From Spodoptera frugiperda (Eukaryota; Arthropoda; Insecta; Lepidoptera; Noctuidae): DNA of 64,000 nucleotides. Within the stretch, counting starts at the first letter, position 1. Every line of letters starts with the position of its first letter. Below the pieces are notes generated by a model. The model saw only the letters and a program-made list of their open reading frames with translations, ran no database searches and was not told the DNA's origin. The DNA is taken from positions 7,688,001 through 7,752,000 of the forward strand of contig NC_064212.1 of assembly GCF_023101765.2 (NCBI RefSeq), written 5' to 3'. The position numbers were made by a program, and so were the translations under genes. Below, in pieces: positions 49,300-63,365 of this stretch.

Positions 49300-52200
49300 G
49301 TACTTAACAGACCCATGTCGCATGACTCTACATCTTGTAGATACCACTAAGTACTCGTACGCATTAGATACTGTATAAACAGCTGACATCATAACTAACT
49401 GGCAGCATCCTTGTACAATATAATAAGCGATATGTATGTAGATAGGCACGCTACTTTATTATTTAGTTAACGGTTCACCTTCGCTACAATAGCCTCATTC
49501 TTTGTTGATAACGATAGCGGACCGGAAATTTAGTAGAGAATGAATCGTATCGTAGTATTTCTTGAATTACTTTTAGTTTGTTTCAAATATCGTGGATGTA
49601 CTTAATTGATAAGCGTTGTATAAGCGTGTTCTGAGCCACAAGTAAGTGCGCTTTAGCAAAGTAAATTGAAAGGCAAGGTTATCTTATCAGACGGGGGCCG
49701 CGGCTCGCGGCTCGCGACGGAGCGCTCCACCGCGTTAGACACTTGCAATTCAATTCTGCGAATCGAAAATGTATGGCTTCTAGCGTCCGCACTTCACTCT
49801 CGATGTTTTAAACTGACTGATACGCAGTACAAGCAAAATACTCAACACTTACATAATAGAAATCTTTACTAACACATATTTTATCGAACACAGCTGAGTA
49901 CAGAGGCCTCTGTTATCTAAAACCTACTTAATACTATTTACTTTAGGTAATATCTTCGATCGAGTCGTGGACATAACGCCAATCACAATCAAACACAGAC
50001 TATTAAACTGCTCAGAACTCCACAGTGATACCTAACGTTGAACGTTGTTAATTATATACTAATGAGAGACACCAATTTTTTTGTGAACCAGTGTGCGCAG
50101 TGCGCAGTCATCCACTGGAACAAAAACATAATAAACAAATTAAATTCGCAACCTTCATGAATTTATGCCAAAAACTGACGAATGTTTCTGGTTTTGTTTT
50201 ATCTTAGATCTTTGTAATGCTAATGTTAAAACCTAAGGCATTTATGATCTCATTACTACCAGCATACATACGAACACAAGGAGTTATTTATACAGATGGT
50301 AAAATCTGCTCCTCAATGCCAAACGTTAATAAACACAGAACACATGAGCACTTAGAGACACATTGTTGTTCGTAAGTAGACTAGGATAGGTACGATTGTC
50401 TGGCGTGTGTAGGACCTTAATGAGGGTCTGACCTGAGTGTAGTTAAACTTTAAGGTCGTAGATGGCATGGCAGGATAATAGTGAAGTAGAGAAACCCGGG
50501 AAGGTAGTGTGGTTGTAAGTCGCAATCAGCGCGCGCAATCTTAGTGCTAATGTGCCGCGGCCATCTGTCCTTGGCCCCTGTAGTTACGTGATCAACTTGC
50601 AGTGGTATCGCACTAATAGCGAGTTTGTAGTTCACTTTGTATTCCTATTTAAGTGCAATTGTTTGCCAAGTTAATGGAAGTGGAGGTTTTAGAAAACAGG
50701 AAACTGTTTGTAGTTTCGTTTAATGCTTTTGATCTTTAAATTCTATGAGGTTTACTATCATTTGCTTTACTCTCTCATTAGCAAGAAACGTTAATATAAT
50801 TCCTAATCAGATTTGCGTTGTTATTTTCCATAAACATAAATTTTACTATACCCAGTCAAATTGTCACGTTTAGGAAAACATTCAATACCCACTTAATACT
50901 AGCAATAAATCGATCTAAATACCTCGTTAGGTACTATTATCTCAGTATTGTACCTAGTGCTTATAAGCCTGGAGCATATTGTCCACTTGTTAGAAATAAT
51001 TGAACGGAGTTATGAGTAATTATTAATTCACGTTGATTGACAAACGACTCTAGTTTGTTCCACTTTGGAATTCCTGCGGTTCTGTTTGTGACCCTGGATA
51101 GCTTTTTATGTGGTTAGAATGTAGAATAGAATTTAATGCGAATAAATATTTTTTAAAGCCAGATAGAAAGAAAACAATGGTACGGTTACTCTTTATGAAC
51201 CTATTTATGGGTCGTTTTATTTTACTTACGAATATTAAATAAAATAAATATCTTACTGTTTATAATTGTTTTCTCTAAAAAATCGTTACTAGGAATAGTT
51301 TAAGTAATCATTAAATGTCTTTGAGTGCGGCAGTTGAGCAATATTTTAAGTATTTAAATCTAAACTCATCTATTGCATAATATAGAATTTAGGCATTAAA
51401 CTTGAAAATTGTAAATATTAGATATTAGTTTCAGTAGGTTGCAAATTATTATATAAATAAAACCGTTTAATATTAGAAGTCGGCTATTAAATGGGGTTTG
51501 TGTTTGTTTTTCTGTCACGTCCCAACAAGTAGTATTCCATAAAACGCTATTACCGTATATCCATATATTTCGGTAAGAATGTTACTGTAAACACTATCCA
51601 ACGAGTTCTCGAAGAAACAATGTTTCTTGTTTACTACAAACTACAATCAATCACCGCTACTTCCATCTCTGTGCGAACGGCGTGGGCGCAGCGTCATTTA
51701 GAATTTTAACCATTTCTAATACCCACGTATCACTAGATGCAAGTAGGTACACACGTACTTACGATTTCTCCGAAGAAAGAAGTCGAGTCAACATTTGTAC
51801 ATGCGTACTACGTATTTGGTAATGCAAATGTGCTGGAATTTCCTTCTATAAACAGCTGGCCGAAACTTCTAATACTAATCTATACTAACTAATATAATAA
51901 AGCTGAGGAGTTTGTTTGTTTGAACGCGCTAATCTTCGGTAGTACTGGTCTTATTTGAATAATTATTTCTGTGTTGGATGGTGCATTTATCGAAGAAGGA
52001 ACCGAGTATTGGGATGAAAATTTTATAAATACGAAATTAAATCACAGCGCTGACTCTTCTTTACGCCTAAACTAATGTACCGATTTGAATAATTTATTTT
52101 TATATTGGATAGCGCATTTATCGAGGAAAGCTACGAAACATCACGTAATGATCAATAAGAACCGAACAGAGCGGGTGAAACCGCGCAGAATTAATAGTAG

Positions 52201-54808
52201 CTTTAAATAATAAAACCATACGTAATTTAATATTAAATTCATAATTTTGAACTTCAGCCAATTCATATCATACGCCTTTGGACTTCCTAATTCCAATGTT
52301 GTCGCTGTTATCAGAAACGAATTAAGAAACAATACGTGTATCTACAGAATTTATGATATAATGTGTCAATGATAGCGATATGGATGTTAAAGTATCTAAC
52401 TGGATTAAAAAATATCGATTGATCGAAATAGGTACACGTTTTGTAAAACATAATACAACAGTAAGGTTAACCTATAAAGTCATCGTTGCTTCAGTTTAAA
52501 AAACATGGTTAGGTAGGTACTTGTAACTATCAAGGAAGGATAGAGAGGTTAACAAGAAGCGTGGATAACTTTATTAATTCCTCTATTTGGCTTATCGGGC
52601 CGATACGTGTTGAAAGTAACGAAATGTTAAGTGTATGCGCCCACGCCGGCTCGGGAACACGGGCCAGTGTGTCGAGTTGCATTCAACACTCGCATCATCT
52701 CACGTGGGATGCTTACTATCTTATCTCCCTGCTGGTTAATCCGAGGTGCTATTTTCACACAATGTAGAGCGGAGATTTTGAAATGCAACCAATTTACAGC
52801 TTCTTATAAATTACACATTGTTTGTGGCTATTACAAAACAGCGCCATTCGTGTATCTCTGGTTATTTTTATATCGCGCATGCCGAGCGCAAGCGCCACGG
52901 ACAACGTTTACAAATGCACATAAACGCGCGATGCACGACTTGTTTGAAATATATTATTTAACACTGCTTACGTGCACAGGTTTTGATCGGACATAAATAA
53001 CGTCACCGACAAAAATATTTTTTCTTGATCAATATATTATAATATGTAATTTCCTGGATGAAAATGCTGATTTTAAATATAAGTTAGGAGGCAATCTATC
53101 AATATTCGGGGTAATGAAAGGCGTCGCGTTCACGTTATCAAGCGACCATTATTCAATTTCACCCCAATTAAATGGATGGCTCTCGAAACGTTTGGCACAT
53201 AAATCAATCGGGTTGAAAGCGTAGCATTAAACCAACACACGTGTAGTCATCAGGTAGGTATGTAAGTTGATACTATCTCAATGTACCTACGTACTCAGTG
53301 ATTAGAGCATTAGAATAGAACTAATCATTTCCATTCGATTCTAAAATAATACGACGCAAAAACTGTCTAAGGGAATCTTACAGTCGATGATGTCACGACC
53401 AGATGCTTTTCTAAACCACTGAACCGTTTAGTTTTATTAGTCATCAACCCTCTCCTCATTCTGGTCCATATTCCAATAAAGAAGTGATTCAAGCTTGCCA
53501 ACATGTCGGCAGCCAATCAAATCGTATATTTCACTCACCACTACCAGAAAAACGTTAATAGTTCAGGCGATTGATGCAATTATTTTGACGGTGTCGACCG
53601 CAATTGCTGCGATTAAAAATTGAGCTGGCGTCTTGGCGTCGTACACACTTTGATTACATACTGTCAAACATAAATCGGGAACCGATCACTTTGTTTGCGG
53701 ACTTCCTAGAGATACGATTTCGGTAGTGTGTCATTAGGTTACCTAGACGACGTGCCTAGCGCCTTTTAAGATTTGTTATAGTCGATATCCTGTGCCTACC
53801 GCTTTATGTATTACAAAGATGTCTTGTTGAGAAACCCCGAACGTGATCAGAATACAAAGGTTCTTATATCGTTACGGAACCAATCAGTAAATCTAATAAA
53901 TAATCGATGCTATTATGCACCGGCCTTTGCTTAACCAATCACATTTATTGACGTATGAAACAATCTTAGTATGATTACTGACTAGTCTACAATTTGTGCT
54001 AATTTCGTACTTTGTTTGCGCATAATTTATGTATCAGGAACATGGATATTTCCATTCCATTTATTCGGTTTAAGATTTCCTAACACATCAATCAGTTTTT
54101 CAATCTTCTATTTGTGTTTCTTCAGCCAAAATATCAACCGAATTTGACTTAATGACATCAGTGTTGATCATTCATCCGTAACTGAATGGGCGCCATTAGT
54201 TAGACCCATTGTCAAATATTCTAGCATCTGACAGCGCTCACTGTCTGGCTACACAAAAGGAACAATACCGGTGTTTAGATGCTAGGTCTAAAACGGTTTC
54301 CTAACTGGTTTTTCTTGCTATTTATGATTGGCCTTTCAAATATCTCCTCAAATAAAATAGCGTGTCTGAAGAATGAATAGATTCGCGACAGTGGCGGTTT
54401 GTTTGGGCTTCAACTCGGATTCGAAAGCTTTTGTTAGTTCACAGGAGCCACGAGACTTCGTAAGCTTGACGACAATACCACGACTTCGCGTGCCTGCGTG
54501 TCTAAACACTTATATCGGCTCTTGCAATAACTCACTCGCGACAACGATCAATTTCATTACTTTCCTGCGATCCTACCGTTACTATGCGAATCATTTTGAA
54601 AATGCGAAGTCACGATAGCGAAAGATTCTAATATGGTAGGTTTGGCTAGTAGTCTGTTGGAAAATGCTTTTGGTGGTAAATGAAAATTTAGGTACAACGT
54701 ACACATGATATCGACAGATTAAGTAGTCTTATTTTCCATTTTGTTTTCCCTTATCACGTTTTCAATTTACCTTTTTCGGTTAAATTTAATGCTTCATTCG
54801 TTTAACAG
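49300..54808. other. Intron before exon 54809
   Basis: AT-rich with a Helitron-like element at 51879-52200. ORFs at 52561-52996 and 54373-54618 show no recognisable domain. No other feature seen. Confidence 0.5.
51879..52200 (+). mobile_element. Helitron-like repeat with internal duplication, degenerate 3' end
   Basis: It starts A then TCTATACTAACTAATATAAT (TC at 51879-51880) and carries AGTTTGTTTGTTTGAACGCG, as in a common lepidopteran Helitron family. Near the 3' side, GCGGGTGAAACCGC (52171-52184) gives the terminal GCGG/CCGC stem, but the expected CTAG-T is replaced by TAGTAG, so the end is mutated. A block reading roughly TTTGAATAATT...TTGGATxGxGCATTTATCGA occurs twice (about 51955-51998 and 52083-52126), a tandem internal duplication. 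Confidence 0.6.
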
Positions 54809-55000
54809 GACAGAGCACGCTTTTCGGACACGAGCTGGCAAATCCATCGGACGTGGATGCGCAATGGCGACCCTCTACCGTTGTCGCCCACCCCATCAAG
54901 ATCGCTACCCGCTCCCGTCACCGCTCCGCCGCCCGCTCCATCGGTGTCAGCGTCCGTGACCTTACGCTCGGAACAGAACGGCATCTACGACACGATTACG
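54809..55000 (+). CDS. Tensin-like gene, last exon visible in the window
   Basis: Acceptor CGTTTAACAG ends at 54808 and consensus donor GTAAGT starts at 55001. The exon is 192 bases, phase 0 on both sides, 64 codons: DRARFSDTSWQIHRTW, then a Pro/Ser/Ala-rich low-complexity stretch (PLPLSPTPSRSLPAP and PPPAPSVSASV), ending EQNGIYDTIT. Two other frames are also open here, so the frame is chosen because it continues 43855 and 49216. No domain recognised. In tensins the linker after C1 leads to a phosphatase-like domain, which would have to be encoded beyond 64000. Confidence 0.65.
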
Positions 55001-55889
55001 GTAAGTTGAGTTATTGCTCATCAATATTTTAAGTGTGATTGATATAGGTAAGTAAAAATTACAAAACCCCCAAGCTTATAATCGTGTGTGGATTGCGGAT
55101 AGTCCAAGTTTTAATTTGTAAATAGAAGTTTGTTCAGATATATATTTATGAACTCTTGCGATAGGAATGAAACGCATTTACCTCTACTTACATTTCTAAA
55201 CTATGTATTTACTGAAGTATTGTAAAGTTACTATTTTGATACTATAGAGTTCAATGAACTGAGTTCTAAGGAAAATTATCCACGCAGTCTTTTTAAACCT
55301 AAGCGTAGCAAATAAGTGACGTATGTTTACGGTGAAGATTTACAACTTTACCAAATTAGTGTTTGAATTGCCTTAAAATTCTTTTTGTAGGTAACAGCAT
55401 CAGAGTTCAACGACCAGCAATCAGAATTAATTTTATCTTTTTACATACATTTCATACTCTCTGTCTATATTTTTATCAAAGATAGTAGTTAAAATAATCA
55501 TGGAGATAAGTGATCAACGTGTTACTTAAATGTGAGAAAAATAGAGAAGCTATTCATTAGGCGTCGATCGATCTCGGACGAATTATTAGAGGCTATCAGT
55601 ATATTCATGCTTATTATCTATCTAATATTTGTTTACTTAATACTTATCTGTCTCGAGTACAGTGCAGTGTGTCATGTAGCTACATGTTTATCTGCAATTA
55701 TCTCGAGAGGTAAGTAATTGAGGAAACTTCTAACCATTTATCAAAAGTTCGTGGGTTAACGTGTGTTTACTCTGTTTCGATGCGATGTTCTTGTAATTAA
55801 GCAGTCGTGAGGCTAGTGACGGATGTATCTGTGAACAATTTTATTAAGATACAAAATTGATTCGAATGAGCGGGTATGCGGACGTAGTA

Positions 55890-56060
55890 TTAACCCGTCA
55901 AACGGCACCGCGGCGCGCTACGAGTTCTGCGCGCACGTTCGTACACGACAGCGACATAGAAACTGAACCTCGGCTTTCGAACTATAGATTTGCATTAACT
56001 GGTCATAAATCATAATCTGCCGGGCGCGGGGCGGCGGCCCAGGGCTCCAGCGAGTGGCTC
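55890..56060. promoter_or_regulatory. CpG-rich block, possible internal promoter
   Basis: Two CG-dense runs (ACCGCGGCGCGCTACGAG near 55906 and CGGGCGCGGGGCGGCGG near 56021) in AT-rich DNA, 0.9-1.1 kb after the last visible exon. By analogy with the blocks before exons 1a, 1c and 1d it may mark another start, but I found no matching first exon. Confidence 0.25.
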
Positions 56061-57684
56061 AGAGCCGTACTCACGAGCCGCGAGTTCCTGTTGTTTCGCT
56101 AATGTACCTTTGTGCTCGCACGCTCGTAAAATAAGGGTTAGTGGCCGGAGACCACCGCCCGCTGTCACTAAACTCCACTGTTATAAGTTACCGGCATTTT
56201 ATTTTCAGTTAGACAAGCAGTCAGAGCACGTTTAAGCACACTGTAACACTTAATACTTATGTGTCTATTACAGTAATGTTACACGTTCACACCTACAAAC
56301 TTGAGTCTATAAGGAAGTAACGATTGCACGCCAAATAGCTGTCAATGAAAGGCAGATCAGTATTTCTGAAACAGCTTAACATCGTAAGAAGATATAGAAA
56401 TGGTTATTGTCGTGAATTAACAATTTTTAGTGTTATGCAGAGGGTCTACAATGGGAGAACTAGGCCGGATGTAGAGGCCATTAATAAATACGAGTGCTGT
56501 AGGGACACCATAGAACATAGCTATTTGTTTCCCCTGACCGGCCTGCGCCCACGCGGCCCCGCTCCGGTTCCGTACTAAACTATTTTCACTTATTATTGAG
56601 TATTGTTCACATTTAAGTGGTTATTGTTGGGAGTTAGGCGAAAATTAGAAATGTAAGAAATCGTATTTCATTGCAACATTCATTCGTCTCTCCCGGGAAC
56701 GGAATTGAATTGCAATATGTGTGCTTGTTTTGTAAGCGTGTGCCCAGGGTTGGTACAACGATTTTATTTTTGAATAAATACATGACGTAATGTCTGATTG
56801 TATCTGCATTCTGAGATAAATCTAAGGTGCTATTAATAACAATACCGAGTCAAGCTCAAGCAGCAACGTTTAGCAATCGACAGTGAGTCACAATTTTGGA
56901 ATATATCCCGAGTGTGTTCACTGTTCAGTACCTAGAACTCCATTAATCTGTGTAGTTTATTAGACATTGAAGTACTTAGTACTATAAATCATGTGCCAAC
57001 CTTGTAATTATAATGAGACCTAGTAATTACTGAGAACGTTATTTGTAATAAGTACTATGATAGCCATTTTAATTAAGTTATAAATCTATGGAGTTTGTTA
57101 GGTTTGATGTTATTGCTGTATCGGTACTATTAAGTACTAATTGATTAAGTTTCCGTTAGTCTTATTGACGAATATTTCACATGTTTTCCATACGTTTATA
57201 TAAGTAACTTAGATATTACGAAACAGGCCCGCAACTACTATAAAATCATCTTACTACAAAAGTAAATCAGATCCTTAAATTACAGTGATTTTTCTTCACC
57301 AACATTTACGTAATAAAAGTTCAAGGGTTGCGCTGTCACGACCTCTCTATAGAAATTGCCCCCCAAAGGTCGTTTATGACAATTTCCTGCGCAGTAAGTG
57401 GTGGCCTCGGGGTAGTTCCCGGCTAATGGGATAATTGTACTCGGCAATAATTGATGAGCCACCGCTGCCACCTTCCGTCAGTAATGGTCCTGTTCCTTCA
57501 TCAGATGCTTGTGAATAGGAACATTAATTTGCTCATTAACTTGTTATTGTTCTACTTGATAATGAACTATGTTTACGGGACGATTGGATGTTTCAATCGC
57601 GTAATGGTTTTACTTAGAAAAATCATTTGATGTAAAAGTTCTTATTGTGTAAATTAAAATAAAACTCTTTCTCTTTACGTGGGT

Positions 57685-57810
57685 ATAACCTGGGTTTCTT
57701 CAAAGCCCGAGTGAATAGGTTGCTTATGGGCACACGTGCTCCATCGTACTCATCACTTACCATCAGGCGAGATAGCGGCCAAATGTCTACCCATCAAATG
57801 AACAAAAAAA
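57685..57810 (+). repeat. 3' tail of the LINE family, plus strand
   Basis: CTGGGTTTCTTCAAAGCCCG, GTGAATAGGTTGCTTATGGG and CATCACTTACCATCAGGCGA, then an A-run, correspond in reverse to the end of the LINE at 21945-22738. It is truncated within the last codons of ORF2, with a small deletion after CCATCG. Confidence 0.75.
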
Positions 57811-60800
57811 AACAACAGATTTATCGAACAACATCTACCAAATAGCATTATCCTAAATAGTCCTAAGTGTGGCTAAAATAAAACCGAAGCCTTGTATACT
57901 AAGTCGGCGTATTTTGCGCAAATAAAGGAGCTTCTGTTAAATAATAAAGTATTCTCTTTATATGCATAGGCTGACAAAATGTCCGCCACTGTATTCCAAT
58001 AAGCTTTAGTTTGCCTTTTTACCGTCGTACCTTCGCTAAGAAATTCTGTAGGAATGTCCCTAAAGCTGGATAATATTCTAGATAGGTGTTCATTCTCTCT
58101 CTTATTCTAGAAACAGAATGTTTTAGAATATTCCACATCTTTTCCTTTGTGTAACATGTAATTTTAGCAAGATGCTCTTTATTTGCGAAGTGAGATTACG
58201 TTTATATACGTGTACCTATGTAATGTAGGTACTTACTTTTTTCATTTGTTTAATATTTACTTCGTGTAACGTTGGAATTACATTCGTATTACAAAAGCTG
58301 AAAGGTTTATTTTCATTTGACTGGAGTGCTAATACAAATAAACATATTTTAATTAGGTGATTCAAGTACCTACACTTAGTATTGTTATGGCTACATAACG
58401 CTAGTTAATTAACAAAATATTTGAAATAGCAACGGAAATAATTAAGATGTTGTTGTACCTTACCTACGTACATGCTAATTACGTTTGTTGTAACTTTATT
58501 TGTTTGAATGTACAAGAGAAGTTTGCTTAGAAATGTTATTTTCTCGTTTTGATAGTCTGACTACAGTAACTAAAGGCAGAGACCATGAAATCGTCACTCG
58601 AGTGAAACACTGAACTAAAGTTACAGCTGAATTTAATAACTAATACTAAAGTCTTACTGCCTTGGCATTGCAAACTTTATGCTTATTAAATAGCTGTTAA
58701 AACCAGCTACCTACTCACTTTAAAATAGTTTAACGTCTCGCAGTAACAATACAGTTCTTGAATAAGTATGAACTAGTGAAATCCTGGGGCGGAATAAGTT
58801 TCTGCTAGGAATTAACTTACGAACAAAATCACATCGCAGGCAACATGAATAATGTATTCGTTCAAAGAAAGGGACACGCAGATGAGACCGTATTTTAGCT
58901 GCTGAAACCAGGAATGAATAATTGAACCAGCCGAGAAACTGTCTTAGATTGTGTAGACAGATATTACGGAATTCTTTCGCCTTTACGAATGAAGGTACGT
59001 GCAAAACTAACATTTTTGTCGGTTTATATTAGAGGTTGGCATTTACTTTCAGTAAATTCTTTAACGTTCCGGCTTTATTTGTTAAAAAGAAGACTCCTAT
59101 CAAATAATGAAAAAATATTATGTTTCTAAATTCACATGCTTTAGACATTATGTGCGAACACTAACAACGTTCTTTAAAAATCTGCATAATTATCTATACT
59201 TTAAAACTCGATATATTGCTTTTAGAAAACACATATGACGTAGATGCATCTTATTTATGCATGTAAATGTATGACATATAGACACAAACATAGGAAAGTG
59301 TTGCTAAAGAAACGGCTTTCTAAGGTATAAAGTATAAAACAATAGCTTTGAAATGGTTTGCACAATTCACTAACTTATTTATCTATTCAGTAAGAGGACA
59401 GTCGGGGACGGGAAGAGTTTATGGAATTCTAATGCCTTTTGTACGTAGTGTTGAACATTTAGCATTGCAAATACAATGATCTAATCTCCGCACTGACTGA
59501 CAATATAATGGTAAACAGTTTCCTAGCTGTATGACGAGAAAACTATTACACAACGAGTTTTGGCGTGGGATTGACACGTATTGTGATTTTATTGACAGGA
59601 TATCGTCATATTTATTTGATGAAAGCGTCCATTGTTGTTTCTGTTCATGACTTGTTTTTATTATTGCTGTATGAATAAGTCCAAGGATTATTGCTTCATA
59701 TTATTTTGACTTTGCTTCTCTTATTTGGGTAGATTTCTGATGTTCTCCTGTTTTCTTAACAGTCTTATTGACTTATCTTCAAAACTTATGAGACTTGGAT
59801 TCAGTAGTGTAACTATACTGTTTGAGGCCCGTAGCAAATACATCAGATGGGCCCTGTTCCCTATAAAAAGAAATAAGTTCAGAAGAAGATCTGATACCTT
59901 CTGTCTGGAGGCCCGTGGCAATTGTAGACCTGTAACCTGTAGTTACGCTACTGTTTAAACTGTTGGATCCTTAAGATTTAGTACTATGTGAAAAACTTTG
60001 ATGACACATCGAGAAGCATATCCGTGGCTTCTTTTAGAATTCTCGATACACAGACTATAGATAGAGCCCTGCCTCGCTAATTAATAAGCTAAAATTAGAA
60101 GATTTATCTGAAGATATTACGTCAAATGTTCGGAATGTCGTTAACTATATTTATACGAGTATATCGACTGTTTAATGATGTCATTATAGATATAAATAAT
60201 ACCTAACATAACACCTATTATTTTGCAATACCTCATCCAATGTTTGTCTGTGTAAAACAACATATAATTTTCTTAAGTAATACCCATGTGTAAGAAGATG
60301 GTAGTGTGTGTAAACATGTTACTGCTGAATGAAACACCACACATGTGTACTGTACATACATGGTGCGAAACGAATAAAGTTGTAACACAAGTTATGACAC
60401 CTCGTTGTGAACTACTACAAATGTGTGTGTAAGTTTATAGATATGTATGTATTTATTTGGCCGCGGCTTGAGTCCGGACCACCCGGTGAACCAGGAGATA
60501 CTGATCACGATCATCAGGTGTCGGCACAAACCATCGCGGCGGTCCCCGGCGTCGCCATAAATAAAATTCGACACTTAAACAATAGCCGGGCCCGACCCGA
60601 CCCACAGACCCGGAGATCGAACGATACCGTGCGCTCCTCCGCCGCGATCACAACACTACAACGTATTAGACAACCTGTTCTTGCTGCCGGGGTACCGTCT
60701 GCCGGCCATTACTGTCGAGTACCGTCACACCTCTCCACTCAACTTTACATACATCACTATCACATCGAACACGGAACGAGCTGCCTCTAATAATATCATT

Positions 60801-62179
60801 ACCATCACAACATATTTCAATTTATGAAATTGAGCTTACCTTAAATAAATAGCCGTCGATATAGGCCGGTGTTGTGTAATTAATACAAATTGCTTTTGGC
60901 CGTAAGTGGCTGTCAAAGGGGCCGCGAGCCGGGATTAATGTTAGATAAGTGATTGGGCGGTGGATCGCGAAACTTTCTCACGATAGCCAGTGCGATAGGA
61001 GCGGCCCGCGGCGACGTATCTTCCTGGCTTACTCCCGTACCGACAAAATATTGTAGTTCCTTTTACAGTGAGAGATAATGTTGTTTACTCAGTCCATTGC
61101 ACACTGCACTTTATCTAGTGCGGCTGGTTCCTTGCCTTTAGCGATTCCCCTTTAGGTTTCATACAAAGGGAATCGTTAATGGAGTGAAAATATCTCCCAA
61201 CCTCATCGGTGTCAAAAACTTTAGGAAGTTTGAGTGTTTCCCATAAATGGTATAATTACTCTGTTCATAGTTGCAAGCATGGGTAATTACCAGCAGCGAG
61301 TTAAAAAAGCAAACGGTAGAAATAGAAAGTTTATTCCATAGAAATGAAATGTTATGTAAATATAAAATCTCAGTGTAAATATTTGCCCTCCGAGTCGTTG
61401 CTGTTGGTAGTGTTGGTGGACGTTACGCTTACATTAGTTGCTTTTTAAAGTAATATTTACTTTGGTGGACCACTTTCAAAGGCTTGTTAGTGATCACTGC
61501 ACTTGTATTTTCACGCAGCAGAAACTCCATTTAAATGGAGTCACTATTTATATTTATCTTCCTTAAGGTGCAACGATGCAGCTATGGAGAATTGGGTTAA
61601 CTAGCACGCCCGTCGTCACTGCATTATGGCGGCGAACATTCTTGCCTTCATGTGTGTGGATATCAAAATAATCGCTGTTAAAAAAGCTATAATTAAGCGT
61701 TAAGACTTGAAAACCGGTTAGACGAGAATGTTTAACGTATTTATTTATAAAACCTTAACGTAGATATATGGCTTTAATACTTCCTAGTTACGATGTCTTG
61801 TAAACAAAGTGCCGCTAATTTAATCAACATTATTAACTGAGCGCTTGCGATAAATCTTATTAATTTGACTCGAGTGCTTGGTGGCTTTTAAAGAAGGCCG
61901 ACCTTACGTACGGAATAAATGAGACTCATTCATTCATGAGTAGAAAACGTATAGTAAAGTGTAGACACGCTTTATCTATCTATTAGATATTAGGAAAACA
62001 ATTTATGTTTATTTCTTGCAGAAGTTTTTGGATATTACGTGACTTATACAATAAAACAATTATTTTGTAACATTCGGATATTTAACGCATTTATATATGA
62101 GTAACTGGTTTTCTAACTTGAAGCTCAAATGGTGGCAATTTATTGTTTAGTGTGGAACTGCTATTTTAATGTTCTCCAT

Positions 62180-62266
62180 AGTACGAGTTTGCTTTACGTT
62201 TGAACTATTCGCGTTCGGCGCTCTGATTGGCCGGCTCTATTAAACCAATCAATCAGAACTCGTACT
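62180..62266. repeat. Inverted repeat with facing CCAAT boxes
   Basis: AGTACGAGTT (62180-62189) pairs with AACTCGTACT (62257-62266). Inside, TCTGATTGG (62222-62230) faces CCAATCAATCAGA (62245-62257). The paired CCAAT motifs resemble NF-Y sites. Confidence 0.4.
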
Positions 62267-63014
62267 AAGGATACTGTTCATTGTTGAACTAGGGGCCTCT
62301 TTTACCTAAGAGGATTTGCCATGATGCCCGCGCACCCCCGACGGATTTATATATCGCAGTTTAACCCGCGCATCCTCGACAGTTATTATATACAGTTTAA
62401 AAGATTTATCAGAAGAACCTAGCCTTACATTATATTCATTTTTACAAAGCTTCCTAAACTAACATTAATGTAGTCTGTGATCGTTCGTCAATTTAATATC
62501 ACCGACAAAACAAAGGTACGTGATTGGCATTCACGAGTTGCCCTGTAACTTGTGCCGGGTACAGGTGACCCGTGAGAATGTCACATTGTCGATCAGGGCA
62601 CATACGGATATGTTCATATTGTACCCTGTTTGGCACATCCGATGATGTCATATCCTATAGTAGCTTTTAAAAGTACATGGAATAATTAGGTTATTTATTG
62701 TCTGCCTGAGTTGTTTAAATGGAAATTGACATTAAATAATTATGGTGATACTGTGTATAATTAAATACCTAATTAATACATAGTTTAGGCAAACATGAAA
62801 TGAAGTTAATCCCAAAACAATTTTAATGCTTATATGAAGTATGAAATGAAGTGAAATGAATATACCCATTTAAAATAATGGTTATATGAGTGTAAAAAAC
62901 ACTACATTTCAATTTAGTTCTATTCTAAATAAGGCAGACGTGATATTTACTTAATCCAGAAAATTGAGTTCATAAACGTAAACATGAGATGAAGAAAGAT
63001 GTTTTTCAATCGGG

Positions 63015-63095
63015 TTCAGTTAGCGCGCGCGTTGCACGTTTGTTTACGGAAGCGAAGCCCGCCCGCCCGCGCCGCCCGCCCTACGCCGCGCCGTG
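63015..63095. promoter_or_regulatory. CpG-rich block near the right edge
   Basis: A run of CCCGCCCGCCCGCGCC-type sequence with flanking GCGCGCG, in AT-rich DNA. It may mark a promoter or enhancer. No start codon exon was recognised next to it. Confidence 0.3.
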
Positions 63096-63182
63096 CAAAC
63101 ATATGAATGAAACGATCATTGCGTCATGCCGCATCTTACGAGTACAACCGCATTTTTAAATTACTGTATGTAATATTATCGC

Positions 63183-63365
63183 ATCAATATTTTTTTATGT
63201 GGATCACCTGATGGCAAGCAATCACCACCGCAAGCATGGATACCCGAAACACTAGAGGCGTTACAAGTGCGTTGTGGCTTTTGGTGGTTAGGGGTTGTAG
63301 GAATTGGGTATTTGGAAAATTGGAGAGGCGTTAATTGGGCTTCGATAACCGTAACCACACTACGA
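63183..63365 (-). repeat. Interspersed repeat family B, minus-strand copy
   Basis: Reverse complement shares CGCACTTGTAACGCCTCTAG, GATTGCTTGCCATCAGG and an A-rich end with 36044-36230. Two ORFs (63176-63379 minus, 63267-63455 plus) lie inside it and are not genes. Confidence 0.65.

Noticed and set aside
52631..52996. 121-codon plus-strand ORF
   Set aside because: Non-ATG start, runs through GC-rich patches; overlapping frame also open; no domain.
54802..54984. Minus-strand and frame-2 ORFs over exon 54809-55000
   Set aside because: Shadows of the phase-0 exon; the GC-rich exon is stop-poor in several frames.
55391..55492. Possible terminal exon, phase 0 after 55000, 34 codons to TAA
   Set aside because: The acceptor TTTTTGTAG is acceptable, but after VTASEFNDQQSE the text becomes AT-rich and no AATAAA follows; kept only as a remote possibility.
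55532..55717. ORF ending at a GAGAG/GTAAGT donor with a hydrophobic segment
   Set aside because: A good donor, but phase 1, no ATG at the start, and the hydrophobic text is what AT-rich DNA gives; no partner exon found.
60407..60790. 127-codon plus-strand ORF
   Set aside because: Starts GTG; the middle is GC-rich and therefore stop-poor. A possible first exon ending at GTGTCG near 60519 has a poor donor.
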